The notes: generated by a model from the letters alone, not told the origin. A stretch of DNA of 64,000 nt from Candidatus Latescibacterota bacterium (GCA_022822725.1 JAJEAN010000001.1:434001-498000); one strand, 5' to 3'; positions 1 through 9,241 are shown, numbered from the stretch's first letter. Numbers and translations: made by a program.

Positions 1-671
1 CCTTCACGCACGTCTCCAACACCACCGGGCTTACCATGCCGGCCAAGCGGTTGTGCGCCGCGGCGCGGGAACGGGGCGTGTTCTCCCTCGTGGACGGCGC
101 CCAGAGTTTCGGCGCCCTGAAGATCGATCTCGCAGACATGGGCTGCGACGCCTACTCCGGCAGCGCGCACAAGTGGTTCATGGGCCCGAAGGAGGTCGGT
201 GTGCTCTTCGTCCGCAAGGACAGCCAGGACGCCGTCTGGCCGGCCATCGTGAGCGCGGGCTGGCGGGACGAAGTGGAGGAAAGCGCGCGCAAGTACGAGG
301 TCCTCGGACAAAGGGACGACGCGGCGCTGACGGCCACGGGACGGGGCGTCGATTTCCACGAGAAGATCGGACCCGCCCGCGTGGAGGCCCGCATGCGCCA
401 GGTGGCCACGGCCATCAAGGAAGGGCTTTCCGGCCTGCCGGGCGTTGTGCTTTCCACGTCCATGGAACCCGCGCTTTCCGCCGGCGTCGTGATCTTCAAG
501 CCGGGCGAGCTCGATCCGCGCAAAGTCTTCGCCAAGCTCTACGAGACGTACCATATCGCCGGTGCGGGCATGGGACCCAACGTCCGGCTTTCTCCCCATG
601 TCTACAATACCCTCGACGAGGCGGACCGCGCCGTTACCGCGGTAGCGGAGATGCTGAGGGACGGGGTCTGA
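1..671 (+). CDS. Aminotransferase class V family protein (5' truncated)
   Basis: The reading frame is open from base 3 to the TGA at 669-671, so the start lies outside the window. The family is PLP-dependent, fold type I (cysteine desulfurase / isopenicillin-N epimerase-like). The PLP lysine is in the motif SAHKW (AAG at 171-173), and the PLP-ring aspartate is in SLVDGAQS upstream. A GPKEVGVLF stretch follows, and the C-terminal small domain ends in a typical NVRLSPHVYNTLDEAD segment. The exact substrate cannot be read. Desulfurase, epimerase and other C-S or C-N lyase roles remain possible because the N-terminal half is missing. It is followed by a flippase gene after 38 bases. Confidence 0.85.
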   Translation, partial: FTHVSNTTGLTMPAKRLCAAARERGVFSLVDGAQSFGALKIDLADMGCDAYSGSAHKWFMGPKEVGVLFVRKDSQDAVWPAIVSAGWRDEVEESARKYEVLGQRDDAALTATGRGVDFHEKIGPARVEARMRQVATAIKEGLSGLPGVVLSTSMEPALSAGVVIFKPGELDPRKVFAKLYETYHIAGAGMGPNVRLSPHVYNTLDEADRAVTAVAEMLRDGV

Positions 672-709
672 GCCTACCCCCCGGTGCAGGCCCACCGCCT
701 GACGGGCCC

Positions 710-2173
710 ATGTCAAAACGAAGCGCCGCCGTCATACTCTATGCCGCGCTGCTTGTCGCGAGCGTGCTGCAGGTATTCCAGTCGATCGTCGTCGCCCATT
801 TCTTCGACCCGGAATACCTGGCGCCGTACCGTTACGGCATCCTGGCGGCCGGATTCGTCTACCTGTTCGCCACCGGACTGATCGAAAGCGTCTTCTTCTT
901 CATTTCGGGCAAATACGCCCCGGACGCCCGCAGGTACATCGGGAACACCCTGGCCAGCTGCGCGCTGATCTTCCTGGCCCTCCTCCTGCTCTTCGAAGTC
1001 GTGCTCGACCCCTACGTACTTATCCACACGGAACTGGGCCCCTATCTCCGGGAGATCGGCGCCTATCTCCTGATCGCCCTGTTCCTGTTCGTCAACATGA
1101 CCGCCCACAACGCCCTGGTCGGGAGCGGCCACACGGCCGCCGCCAGCACCCTGCGCGTATTCCAGTACCTCCTGCGCATCCTCGCCATCGCAGGCGCGCT
1201 GTTCTCGGGCCTGATCGCGTCCATCTACCCGCTCATCCTGCTGATCGTCGTCCTGGAAGGGATCCAGTCGCTGCTATACGGGCTCGTCCTGCTCAACCGG
1301 AAGCTGCTGTCCTTCCGGCTGCGGGGCATCGATACCCGGGCCCAGTACCGCTACGCCTTCGGGCTGGGCGTCGCGGGGTTCATCCCCTTCATCAACGGGA
1401 GCCTGGACAAGATCATGATCAGCGCCTTCCTGGGCGCATCCAGCTTCGCGGTGTACAGCGTGTCGGCCATCGAACTGCCCATTGCCGGCATCCTGATGAG
1501 CGTGTTCGGTTCGGTGTTCTTTTCCACCTACGTGGGCTACGCCGAAGACGGCGATCATCCCTCCATGGCGGCGCTGTGGCACAAGTGCTCCAGGTACGGC
1601 ATGATCGCCATCGTCCCTGCGGGGATCTTCGTCTTTCTCTTCTCCGACGTGCTGTACCGGCTCATCCTCCCGGACGCCTACTTCGAGGGCCACCGGGTCC
1701 TGGGTATCTACGCGCTGCTCCTCCTGCTCCGCTTCAACAGCCCGGACGTGCTCGCCCGGGCCCTCAACCGGAACGCGATCATCGTCCAGGCCGCGACCGC
1801 CATGCTGATCGTCAACGTCGCGGGCAACCTGGTATTCATCAAGGCCTTCGGCCTGTGGGGCGCGGCCCTGGCCACCCTGTGCGGGACCGCCGCGGGATGG
1901 ATCTACTACGTGGCCCGCTATGCCCGGCTGCTCAACACGACCGTGGGCCGGCTCGTTCCCTGGAAACCCTATGTCATCCTCATCACCATCTCGGCGGCCT
2001 TCTTCGGCGCGGCGCGCTGGACCCTCGATCGGGTCGAGGTCAGTGCCGCCCTGGCCATCCTGGGCATGGCGGCCTACCTCTGGTACGCGTACCGGCTGCT
2101 GGATCATTCAGAGCAGGCGTTCGTTCGGGACTGGGCGGGAAGGATAGGCATTCCACTGCGAAAAACGGACTAG
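710..2173 (+). CDS. MOP-family polysaccharide flippase (Wzx-like)
   Basis: This 487-residue protein is almost entirely hydrophobic, with about 12-14 predicted membrane segments starting at residue 7. Its layout matches oligosaccharide flippases of the MOP/MATE superfamily, which move lipid-linked glycans across the inner membrane. The frame is open far upstream, but that part overlaps the aminotransferase in another frame. The ATG at 710, just before the first membrane helix, is the sensible start. It sits directly ahead of a family-2 glycosyltransferase, a YfhO-like protein and a polyprenol-phosphate glycosyltransferase. This context supports a role in export of a surface glycan. The substrate is unknown. 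Confidence 0.8.
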   Translation: MSKRSAAVILYAALLVASVLQVFQSIVVAHFFDPEYLAPYRYGILAAGFVYLFATGLIESVFFFISGKYAPDARRYIGNTLASCALIFLALLLLFEVVLDPYVLIHTELGPYLREIGAYLLIALFLFVNMTAHNALVGSGHTAAASTLRVFQYLLRILAIAGALFSGLIASIYPLILLIVVLEGIQSLLYGLVLLNRKLLSFRLRGIDTRAQYRYAFGLGVAGFIPFINGSLDKIMISAFLGASSFAVYSVSAIELPIAGILMSVFGSVFFSTYVGYAEDGDHPSMAALWHKCSRYGMIAIVPAGIFVFLFSDVLYRLILPDAYFEGHRVLGIYALLLLLRFNSPDVLARALNRNAIIVQAATAMLIVNVAGNLVFIKAFGLWGAALATLCGTAAGWIYYVARYARLLNTTVGRLVPWKPYVILITISAAFFGAARWTLDRVEVSAALAILGMAAYLWYAYRLLDHSEQAFVRDWAGRIGIPLRKTD

Positions 2174-2181
2174 CCCGGTTT

Positions 2182-3207
2182 ATGCACTCATCTGTTCCCC
2201 ACGTAACGATCGTCATACTCAACTGGAACCGGGAAGCGGATACGCTGGCGTGCCTGGACTCCCTTGCCGGTATGAACTACCCTTCCTTTTCGATCGTGGT
2301 CGTGGACAATGGTTCGACCGACTGCTCGCCCGGGGCCATCGAGCGGTGGGGACGTGAGCACCTGCCTTTGACGCTGATTCGCAACGCCGAAAACAGGGGA
2401 TTCGTCGGTGGAAGCAACCAGGGCATGCGCCACGCGCTTGCGACCGGCACGGATTATGTATTCCTGCTGAACAACGACACGGTCGTGGCGCCAGACGTGA
2501 TGAAGTTGCTCGTCGCGGCAGCGGAAGGCTCCGACGATACCGGCGGCAATACCGGCGGAGATACAGGCGGCGACACAAACGACGCTACCGGCGACACAAG
2601 CAGCGATACCGGCGGCGATGCCGGCATGGTGGGTCCGAAGATATACCAGTACGGGAAGGACAACCTACTCGATTCGGCCGGTACCCGCGCCATTCCGTGG
2701 CTGGCGCAGGGATTCCTGATCGGACATGGGGAAGAAGACCGCGGCCAGTACGATCATCCCGGCGAAATGCCCTATATTACGGGGACGGCGCTCCTTGTCA
2801 AGCGCGCCGTGCTGGAACAGGTCGGGCTGATGGATGAAGACTTTTTTTGCTACTTCGAAGACTTCGACTGGGGCGTGCGGGTGCGGAAAGCCGGTTACAA
2901 ATTGCTGTTGGAACCCGGGGCCGTCGTCCACCACAAGGGGTCGCAAACGGCCGGTTTCAATAGTCCGTTCTACGTGCATCACATGGTACGAAGCAGGATT
3001 CTCTTCGCGAGAAAAAATGTGCCGCTTCTACTGTATCTGTTCGCATTCCTGCCCTACCTTTTTCTATATCGCTATCTTCGGCCGGCGGCTATCTTGATTT
3101 TCCGTCGCCGATGGGACCACCTGGGCGCACTCCATCGGGGGATTCGGGATGGATTCACCGCGCCGGTCACTTCCAATACATGCCGATCGCCCCGGCATTC
3201 AGGCTGA
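2182..3207 (+). CDS. Family 2 glycosyltransferase with Gly/Asp/Thr-rich insertion
   Basis: The protein has 341 residues. A GT-A fold begins with VTIVILNWNR (residues 8-17), then VVDNGSTD (40-47) and the metal-binding NNDT (97-100). A C-terminal acceptor part contains DEDFFCYFEDFDWGVR, typical of rhamnosyltransferase-like GT2 enzymes (WbbL-type). Residues about 117-148 are a tetrapeptide-like run of Gly-Gly-Asp-Thr repeats inserted between the NNDT strand and GMVGPKIY, where relatives have a short loop. The ATG at 2182 lies 8 bases after the flippase stop, so the genes are probably co-transcribed. It likely adds a sugar to a lipid-linked oligosaccharide at the inner membrane. The sugar is unknown. 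Confidence 0.85.
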   Translation: MHSSVPHVTIVILNWNREADTLACLDSLAGMNYPSFSIVVVDNGSTDCSPGAIERWGREHLPLTLIRNAENRGFVGGSNQGMRHALATGTDYVFLLNNDTVVAPDVMKLLVAAAEGSDDTGGNTGGDTGGDTNDATGDTSSDTGGDAGMVGPKIYQYGKDNLLDSAGTRAIPWLAQGFLIGHGEEDRGQYDHPGEMPYITGTALLVKRAVLEQVGLMDEDFFCYFEDFDWGVRVRKAGYKLLLEPGAVVHHKGSQTAGFNSPFYVHHMVRSRILFARKNVPLLLYLFAFLPYLFLYRYLRPAAILIFRRRWDHLGALHRGIRDGFTAPVTSNTCRSPRHSG

Positions 3208-3228
3208 AACTGACCATTAAGAGCCTTC

Positions 3229-5697
3229 ATGGCGAAGAAGCAAACATATACGCGATCCGAACAGCGCGGGAACCGCGGACGGGATCCAGGCCGCCGGGAA
3301 CGCCCGGCACGGCGTCTTCATCCGGTCATCCAGGACGCCTTGTTCTGCCTGATCATCGCGGTGCTTGCCGTCTTCGTCTATCGCGGCTATATCATCGAGG
3401 GCAAGGTGGACATCCGGCCCGATTTCATCGGCCAGGCCATACCCTTCGACCGTTTCGCGCAGGATTTCGATGCAGCATTTGACGAAACGCCGCTCTGGTA
3501 CCCCCACATCTTCGGCGGCATGCCCTTCCAGGCCAGCGGCACCTACCACCATCTGCAGTACAGTTTCGAAGCGCTGATCAACGCCGTCCTGCCGGACGGG
3601 CTCATCAGCGCGCTGCACGGCCGCTTCTTCTTCCACCTGCTCCTCGGCGCGGTATCCATGTTCTTTCTTGCGCGCGCCTTGTCGCTTTCCAGGCCCGCGT
3701 CTTTCGTCGCGGCCACGGCCTTCGTGTTTTCCACCCACATGATGGCCACGGAACACGCCAACCGGTTCATCTGCTTCATGCACGTACCCCTGGTCTTCCT
3801 GGCCGCGTATCGCGTCTTCGATCGCGGACGGCCGTTCGACATGTTGTTACTCGGCGCGGCCCTGGGTTCTCAGCTGAGTTCCTTCCATCCCCAGATTGCC
3901 TTCTACACGGCCATGTTGATCGGCCTGTACGCCGCATACGCGGTCGTGAACGACTTGCGGGACAAAACGTCCGCGGTTCACATCGCCAGGAAATCCGCGC
4001 TGTTTGCCGGCGGGGTCGTCCTGGCCATTGCGGTCGCGGCCGTGCTGGTCTTTCCCATGCAGGAATACACGCAGCACTCCGCCCGCGGCCTCTCCGTGGG
4101 GGGCAGCGACGTGAACGTGCCCTTCGCAACGAGCTGGTCGTTTCCGCCGGTTGAAATCCTGACTTTCATCGTTCCTTCCTTTGCCGGTTTCGGCGGCGCC
4201 CTTTACTGGGGCGACATGCCGTTTACCGATTTCCCGAACTACCTGGGCATCGTCGTCGTCGTGCTGGCCGTGGCGGGCATCGTTCTGAACCGATCGCGGA
4301 TGACCCTTTTCCTGGTCATCGCGGCGGTCCTTGCCCTCCTGGTATCCTTCGGACGGCACCTGCCGCCGGTATCCTACGTCATGCTCCACTTCGTACCCTT
4401 CTTCGGCAAGTTCCGCGCGCCGGTCATGATCCTGGTCCTGTCGCAGTTCGCCGTTGCGCTCCTCGCCGGTTACGGCGTGCATGCGCTGGTCGAGCGCATA
4501 CGGACGGGCAGGGACACGCTTGGGCGTTTCGCGAAAAGGCTGTGTGTCGTTGCCGGCGCGGCGCTGTTGCTGGTCCTGGCCCTGACCGTGTTCGAATCCT
4601 CCTTCCGGTCCTTCATGACGGGCGTATACACGGCGGCCGACACCGCGCACGGGGCACGCAGCGCCATGGTGAACAACGCCGATTACCATGCCGGGGTCAA
4701 TGCCCTGCGTTTCGACCTGCTCATGGGTGACCTGTGGACCGTGGTGCTGTTGCTTTGCGCGGCGTCCGCATTGATCTTCGCCACCCGCAAGACCAGCCCG
4801 ACGCTGCTGACCGCCGGGTTGGGCGCCCTGGTCGTTGCCGATCTTCTGCTCGTAGCCTCGCGGGTCGTGAACCCGGAAGATGATCCCGCGCAGATCGAGG
4901 CCTACTATGCCGCACGGGAAACCGAAGTCGTGAAGGCGCTGAAGGACGATCCCGGCCTCTATCGCATGCTGCCGCTTTCCGAGTTCTCTTCGAATGAATA
5001 CGGCTACTTTGGCATCTCCAGCATCGGAGGCTACCACGCGGCGAAACTCGGGGTCTACCAGGAATTCATGGACCAGGTCGGGTTAAATTCATTTCCGGTA
5101 CTGAACATGTTGAATACACGGTACCTGGTTTCCCGGCAACCGATTCAGGCCGAGGGACTTGCCACCGTGGTCGAGTCCGAGGGCGGTTACCTCTACCGGA
5201 ACGAGGCCGCCCTGCCGAGGGCCTTCCTGGTGGACAGCGTGCGTGTCATCGCCGGGAAGGACGCCATCTTCGAAGCGATGAGAGATCCGGAGTTCCGCCC
5301 CGGCGAATACGCGATCCAGGGAAAACCCGTCGCGGGGCGCCTCGGTCCGCTGGGCGAATCGTCCGTGGAGATCACGCTCCACACGCCGCACCGCATCGAG
5401 ATGGCCGTGGATGCGGCCGCGCCTTGCCTGCTGGTACTGAGCGAGATCTACTATCCAGCCGGGTGGCAGGCTACGATTGACGGTAATCCTGCCGAGATAC
5501 ACCAGACCAACTACGTGCTTCGCTCCGTGACCGTCCCGGAGGGGCGGCACGAAGTGGTCATGACGTTCGAGCCGTCGAGCTTCACAGCGGGCCACCTGGT
5601 GAGCCGGATCGCCAGCACACTGGTCCTGGCCGGATTGATCGCCGCGGGTGCATTGCACATCAGAAAGAGCCTGAAGAACCGGACCTTAAAACCATGA
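3229..5697 (+). CDS. YfhO-family large membrane protein
   Basis: This 822-residue polytopic protein has a short basic N-terminus, a first membrane helix near residue 30 and many further helices up to about residue 540. A large soluble part follows, with a last helix near residue 800. The C-terminal block LVLSEIYYPAGWQATIDG is the hallmark of the YfhO family, which is related to GT-C glycosyltransferases and is implicated in modifying wall polymers or lipids with sugars from polyprenol carriers. The next gene encodes a polyprenol-phosphate glycosyltransferase and overlaps it by 4 bases (ATGA). The pair plausibly forms a donor-synthase plus transferase module. The function is inferred from family and context. 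Confidence 0.8.
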   Translation: MAKKQTYTRSEQRGNRGRDPGRRERPARRLHPVIQDALFCLIIAVLAVFVYRGYIIEGKVDIRPDFIGQAIPFDRFAQDFDAAFDETPLWYPHIFGGMPFQASGTYHHLQYSFEALINAVLPDGLISALHGRFFFHLLLGAVSMFFLARALSLSRPASFVAATAFVFSTHMMATEHANRFICFMHVPLVFLAAYRVFDRGRPFDMLLLGAALGSQLSSFHPQIAFYTAMLIGLYAAYAVVNDLRDKTSAVHIARKSALFAGGVVLAIAVAAVLVFPMQEYTQHSARGLSVGGSDVNVPFATSWSFPPVEILTFIVPSFAGFGGALYWGDMPFTDFPNYLGIVVVVLAVAGIVLNRSRMTLFLVIAAVLALLVSFGRHLPPVSYVMLHFVPFFGKFRAPVMILVLSQFAVALLAGYGVHALVERIRTGRDTLGRFAKRLCVVAGAALLLVLALTVFESSFRSFMTGVYTAADTAHGARSAMVNNADYHAGVNALRFDLLMGDLWTVVLLLCAASALIFATRKTSPTLLTAGLGALVVADLLLVASRVVNPEDDPAQIEAYYAARETEVVKALKDDPGLYRMLPLSEFSSNEYGYFGISSIGGYHAAKLGVYQEFMDQVGLNSFPVLNMLNTRYLVSRQPIQAEGLATVVESEGGYLYRNEAALPRAFLVDSVRVIAGKDAIFEAMRDPEFRPGEYAIQGKPVAGRLGPLGESSVEITLHTPHRIEMAVDAAAPCLLVLSEIYYPAGWQATIDGNPAEIHQTNYVLRSVTVPEGRHEVVMTFEPSSFTAGHLVSRIASTLVLAGLIAAGALHIRKSLKNRTLKP

Positions 5698-6407
5698 AAT
5701 CCCTGATTATCGTCCCCACCTACAACGAACTCGAAAACATACGGCGGCTTCTGCCCGAACTGATGGCGCTGGACCCGGATATCCGGGTGCTCGTGGTGGA
5801 TGACAACTCGCCGGACGGCACGGGTAGGCTCGCCGACGAAATGGCCGCGGAGAACGAGAGAATAAGTGTCCTGCATCGACCCGAAAAGCAGGGGTTGGGC
5901 TCCGCCTACGTGGCGGGTTTCAGGTACGCCGTCCAGCAGGACGTGGACTGCGTATTCGAGATGGATGCGGACTTTTCCCACGATCCCGCCATGATCCCCA
6001 GGTTCATCGAAGAGATCGCGTCCTGCGACGTGGTGATCGGATCCCGGTACATCAGCGGCATCAACGTGGTGAACTGGCCCATGTCCCGATTGCTGCTCAG
6101 TTATTTTGCCAACATCTACACCCGCGTGGTCACGGGCATGACGATCCGGGACACCACGTCGGGATTCAAGTGCTTCCGGCGCGAAGTGCTCGAGCGCATC
6201 GACCTGGACAGTGTTCGGTCCGACGGGTACGCCTTCCAGATCGAGATGAATTTCAGGTGCTGGCGCAAGGGATACCGCGTGCGTGAAATCCCCATTATCT
6301 TCGTAGACCGGCGCTCGGGTACCTCGAAGCTTTCCCGGGGCGTCATCAACGAAGCGGTCTGGATTGTATGGTGGCTTCGCCTTCAGCGGCTGCTGCGCCG
6401 CATATAG
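5694..6407 (+). CDS. Polyprenol monophosphomannose synthase-like glycosyltransferase
   Basis: The protein has 237 residues and is GT2 of the DPM1/Ppm1 type. It starts with LIIVPTYNE, then VLVVDDNSPDGTG, and has the metal-binding EMDADFSHDP near residue 85 and GSRYISG near 115. The C-terminal RRSGTSKLS motif is typical of dolichol- or polyprenol-phosphate mannosyltransferases. There is no C-terminal membrane domain, so it is the short soluble form. It would charge a polyprenol phosphate with a hexose at the cytoplasmic face. The start codon overlaps the stop of the YfhO-like gene, so translational coupling is likely and the two proteins probably act together. Confidence 0.87.
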   Translation: MKSLIIVPTYNELENIRRLLPELMALDPDIRVLVVDDNSPDGTGRLADEMAAENERISVLHRPEKQGLGSAYVAGFRYAVQQDVDCVFEMDADFSHDPAMIPRFIEEIASCDVVIGSRYISGINVVNWPMSRLLLSYFANIYTRVVTGMTIRDTTSGFKCFRREVLERIDLDSVRSDGYAFQIEMNFRCWRKGYRVREIPIIFVDRRSGTSKLSRGVINEAVWIVWWLRLQRLLRRI

Positions 6408-6450
6408 CAAGGTTACGACAGGGTGATGGTGAAAGACGGAGGATACCTTC

Positions 6451-7251
6451 ATGTTGACCGAAAAACAGTATCAGCACTACAAGACCTTCGGTTTCGTCGT
6501 CCTGCGCCAGGTCTTCACGCCGGACGAACTGGCCGTGATTAACAGGGAATTCGACCAGGGGCTGGAATCCGCCTACCGCCACCTGCCCTTCGATGGCACG
6601 GTCCGGCACTGGGTCACGATGATGGGGAAATCCACGCCCTTTTTCGCAAGTCTGCTGGAGGACGACCGGCTCTGCGGCGTCGCCGAGCAACTCTACGGCG
6701 AAGATGCGCTGGGGGTCGCGGCGGATGCCAACCGGTACGTCGGCAACACGGGCTGGCATCCGGATACCCACAGCATCCACCAGTACGGCATCAAGTTCGC
6801 CTTTTATCTCCAGCCCGTGGGACCGGAAACCGGGGCGCTGCGCGTCATTCCGGGTTCTCACCGCAACCCTTTCCACGGCCAACTCAGAAAGGTGATGCCG
6901 GAACTGGCCCTGCCCGGCGCGGAAGTGCCGGCCCACGTCTGTGTATCCGAACCGGGCGACGTGGTGGGATTCGATCTGCGGCTGTGGCACGCAAGCTTCG
7001 GAGGTTCCAGCGACCGCCGCATGTGCACCTGCGTGTATTACAACAACCCGAGGACGCCGGAAGAACTCGAAACCACCCGGGAGCAGGGAGCGAACAACGG
7101 CAAGGCGACCGCCAAGTACAATCGTCCCGGCGATCCCGTGGTCGATCCCTACTGGCTCGCCAATCCCGAAGGCAGCCCCAAACGCCGGCGATGGCTGGAC
7201 CGCCTCCTGGAACTGGGCTTCTACCAGGACGCAACGGTAGACGACTCATGA
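6451..7251 (+). CDS. Phytanoyl-CoA dioxygenase family protein
   Basis: This 266-residue protein is an Fe(II)/2-oxoglutarate oxygenase of the PhyH family. The metal facial triad is visible as H103-x-D105 (GWHPDTH) and H180 (LWHASFGG). An arginine just after (RR, 189-190) would bind 2-oxoglutarate. The motif TGALRVIPGSHR is typical of the family. The bacterial branch hydroxylates diverse small molecules, and the substrate cannot be read from sequence. Its stop overlaps the start of an HpaI-type aldolase (ATGA), so the two enzymes are probably translated together and may act in one catabolic route. Confidence 0.88.
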   Translation: MLTEKQYQHYKTFGFVVLRQVFTPDELAVINREFDQGLESAYRHLPFDGTVRHWVTMMGKSTPFFASLLEDDRLCGVAEQLYGEDALGVAADANRYVGNTGWHPDTHSIHQYGIKFAFYLQPVGPETGALRVIPGSHRNPFHGQLRKVMPELALPGAEVPAHVCVSEPGDVVGFDLRLWHASFGGSSDRRMCTCVYYNNPRTPEELETTREQGANNGKATAKYNRPGDPVVDPYWLANPEGSPKRRRWLDRLLELGFYQDATVDDS

Positions 7252-8033
7252 TAAGCAGCCGCCTCAGCGACCTGCTGGACACCGACGCGCCCGCCTTCGG
7301 CATACAGCTCCGGTTCGGGTCCCCCGCCATTGCGGAACTGGCCGGACTGGCCGGTTTCGACTGGATCCTGATCGACACGGAGCACGCGCCGCAGACGCCG
7401 GTGACCGTACAGGCGCAGATCCAGGCGGCGGGATGCACGCCGGCCGCGCCGGTCGTCCGCATCACCCGCACCGACCCGGACCTGATCAAGCTATACCTGG
7501 ACATGGGCGCCATGGGGATCGTCGTCCCCTTCGTGAACACGCCCGAGGAAGCGAAGCTGGGGGCCGACGCCTGCCGCTATCCCCCGCGCGGCACGCGGGG
7601 CTGGGGACCGCACCGCGCCGCGGGCTACGGGCTGTTCGAAGAGGAATACACCGCCGGTATCGACGACGCCGTAGTCTATCTACCGATCATCGAGTCGGCC
7701 GAAGCGGTCGAACGCATCGGCGATATCATGGCCGTGGACGGGGTGGACGGCTGTATCGTGGGACCGGTGGACCTGTGCATTTCCCTCGGAGTGCCCTTCC
7801 GTTTCGACCATCCGAAGTACCTGGACGCGCTACGCCGCGTGCGGGAAGCGGGACAGCGCGCAGGGAAACCCGTGGGCCATCCCCTGCTCGGTTCCATGGA
7901 TGACGAGGAAAACGTCCGCAGGCAGGTTGCAGCAGGCGTTCGCCTGCTGCTCGTCGGAGGTGACGAACCGGCCTTGAAGGAAGGATTCAGGCGGGCGGTC
8001 GACGAACTGGCTTACCTGCGGAAGGACCGGTAG
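7248..8033 (+). CDS. HpcH/HpaI family aldolase
   Basis: This 261-residue TIM-barrel protein is a class II, metal-dependent aldolase-lyase of the HpcH/HpaI family, which cleaves 2-keto-4-hydroxy acids to pyruvate and an aldehyde. Visible family marks are WILIDTEHAPQ near residue 40 (catalytic histidine), the metal-ligand glutamate in LPIIESAEAVE, CIVGPVDL, and RYPPRGTRGWGP, where the conserved glycines and arginine bind substrate. The ATG at 7248 overlaps the TGA of the upstream dioxygenase. The true substrate is unknown. A hydroxylation followed by retro-aldol cleavage is a plausible joint scheme, but that is inference. Confidence 0.88.
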   Translation: MISSRLSDLLDTDAPAFGIQLRFGSPAIAELAGLAGFDWILIDTEHAPQTPVTVQAQIQAAGCTPAAPVVRITRTDPDLIKLYLDMGAMGIVVPFVNTPEEAKLGADACRYPPRGTRGWGPHRAAGYGLFEEEYTAGIDDAVVYLPIIESAEAVERIGDIMAVDGVDGCIVGPVDLCISLGVPFRFDHPKYLDALRRVREAGQRAGKPVGHPLLGSMDDEENVRRQVAAGVRLLLVGGDEPALKEGFRRAVDELAYLRKDR

Positions 8034-8134
8034 GGCCGTTCGGTCTCCCGGTCCGCTCCGACGGGACAGCCCGGACTTCCGATCCGGGCATTAATCGGTC
8101 ATTCGCGGTCACCGGCCGCCGACCGCAAAAAAGA

Positions 8135-9130
8135 TCAGGCTGAAGCCGCCGGCTTCCGGGCGATCAAGGCCTGGCTCACCGTGGACAGTCCCGCCATGAT
8201 GGTCGCCAGATCGATCATGCAGCTTACCGACTTGACAAGGAAGTTGTCGTAGCTGATCAGGCTGTACATGTAGCCGGCCGATCGAGGCGCGTGGGGATTC
8301 ATATTCAGCTTCATACGGAGACTGACGGGCCAATGGCTCGCTTCGACGATGGCGCCGTGGAACTCGATATCCAGGTCGCTTTCACTGACGCAGGCCGCGA
8401 GTGCCTTGCGGGAGAACATATGGAAGTGCCTGGGTGTACTCAGCGCCAGCCAGTGTTTCCTGAAAACGTACCCGGAAAGTCCCTTCAAGTCGGGTGTCTC
8501 CAGATACACGACGCCTCCCGGCGCAAGATGATCCGAAATCCATCGAATCACCTGTTTGGGATCGGCCAGGTGCTCGATGACCTGCTGGCAGATGATGGCA
8601 TCGAACCGTTCCCCGCACTGAACGTCCTCGATAGGTCCTTCCAGGAGGGTTACGTCCCGCTCGGAGAGGTATGACCGGGCTTCGGGCTCGAACTTGAGGT
8701 CGTTGGCGTAGAGTTGGAGCGGAAAAGGCGCGAGTTTCGCCAGGTAGGTCAGGTTCCCGCCGAATCCCGCGCCGATATCGAGCACCCGGGAACCGGCCCG
8801 GAGGTTCGCGATCACCTTCCTGATCCATCCCCGGTCCAGTACGTTGAACTTCAACCACCTGAAGGGAGCGAAGGCGGGGTACTCGACTTCCGTGACACGC
8901 AGCACGTAGTCGCGGGGATAGATGCGGTCAATGTCCTCCATCCTGACCCTGGGCGACTGATACACGTGTCCGCAATCAGCGCACGCGAGAAACCGGAACC
9001 TGTTGTCGCAGGTACGGTACTCGTAGTCGTATCCCTCGAAGACGGGCCGTGGTTTCGTCTCGTCGCTTCCGCACATGGCGCAGGCTACGCGCGTCAGCTC
9101 CAGCTCGATACCGCTGTCAATGGGGTTCAT
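8135..9130 (-). CDS. SAM-dependent methyltransferase with N-terminal Cys pairs
   Basis: This 331-residue protein has two cysteine pairs at the N-terminus (CAMCGSDE and CADCGHVYQSP), suggesting a small zinc-binding region. A class I Rossmann methyltransferase follows, with motif I VLDIGAGFGG, a motif-II-like FDAIICQQVIEHLADP, and the post-motif LAPGGVVYLETP. This arrangement is common in methyltransferases of sugar or secondary-metabolite clusters. It is convergent with the aldolase gene across about 100 bases and lies downstream of the ATP synthase operon on the same strand. The substrate is unknown. Confidence 0.8.
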   Translation of the reverse strand: MNPIDSGIELELTRVACAMCGSDETKPRPVFEGYDYEYRTCDNRFRFLACADCGHVYQSPRVRMEDIDRIYPRDYVLRVTEVEYPAFAPFRWLKFNVLDRGWIRKVIANLRAGSRVLDIGAGFGGNLTYLAKLAPFPLQLYANDLKFEPEARSYLSERDVTLLEGPIEDVQCGERFDAIICQQVIEHLADPKQVIRWISDHLAPGGVVYLETPDLKGLSGYVFRKHWLALSTPRHFHMFSRKALAACVSESDLDIEFHGAIVEASHWPVSLRMKLNMNPHAPRSAGYMYSLISYDNFLVKSVSCMIDLATIMAGLSTVSQALIARKPAASA

Positions 9131-9137
9131 GGGATGG

Positions 9138-9241
9138 TCGGCCGTGCTGCTGGAGCCCGGCAGCGGGTGGACTACTGCCAGCTCGCATTTCGGCCGTGCA
9201 GCCGGAGCCCGGCAGCAGGTGGACTACTGCTGGGTCGCCTT
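9138..9241 (-). repeat. Two-copy 52-bp tandem duplication of the atpC 3' end
   Basis: Two copies with a 52-base period occupy 9138-9189 and 9190-9241. The atpC-proximal copy covers the last codons and the TAG stop of atpC (stop at 9224-9226). The distal copy keeps a TAG at the equivalent place (9172-9174). Copies differ at only a few bases. This fills the short spacer between atpC and the methyltransferase gene. Confidence 0.8.

Noticed and set aside
53-709. Upstream part of the 706-codon frame ending at 2173
   Set aside because: It overlaps the real aminotransferase in another frame and is Arg/Gly-rich noise. The flippase starts at 710.
8034-8134. Terminator hairpins between the aldolase and methyltransferase genes
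   Set aside because: Short GC inverted repeats are present, but none is followed by a T run in the right direction.
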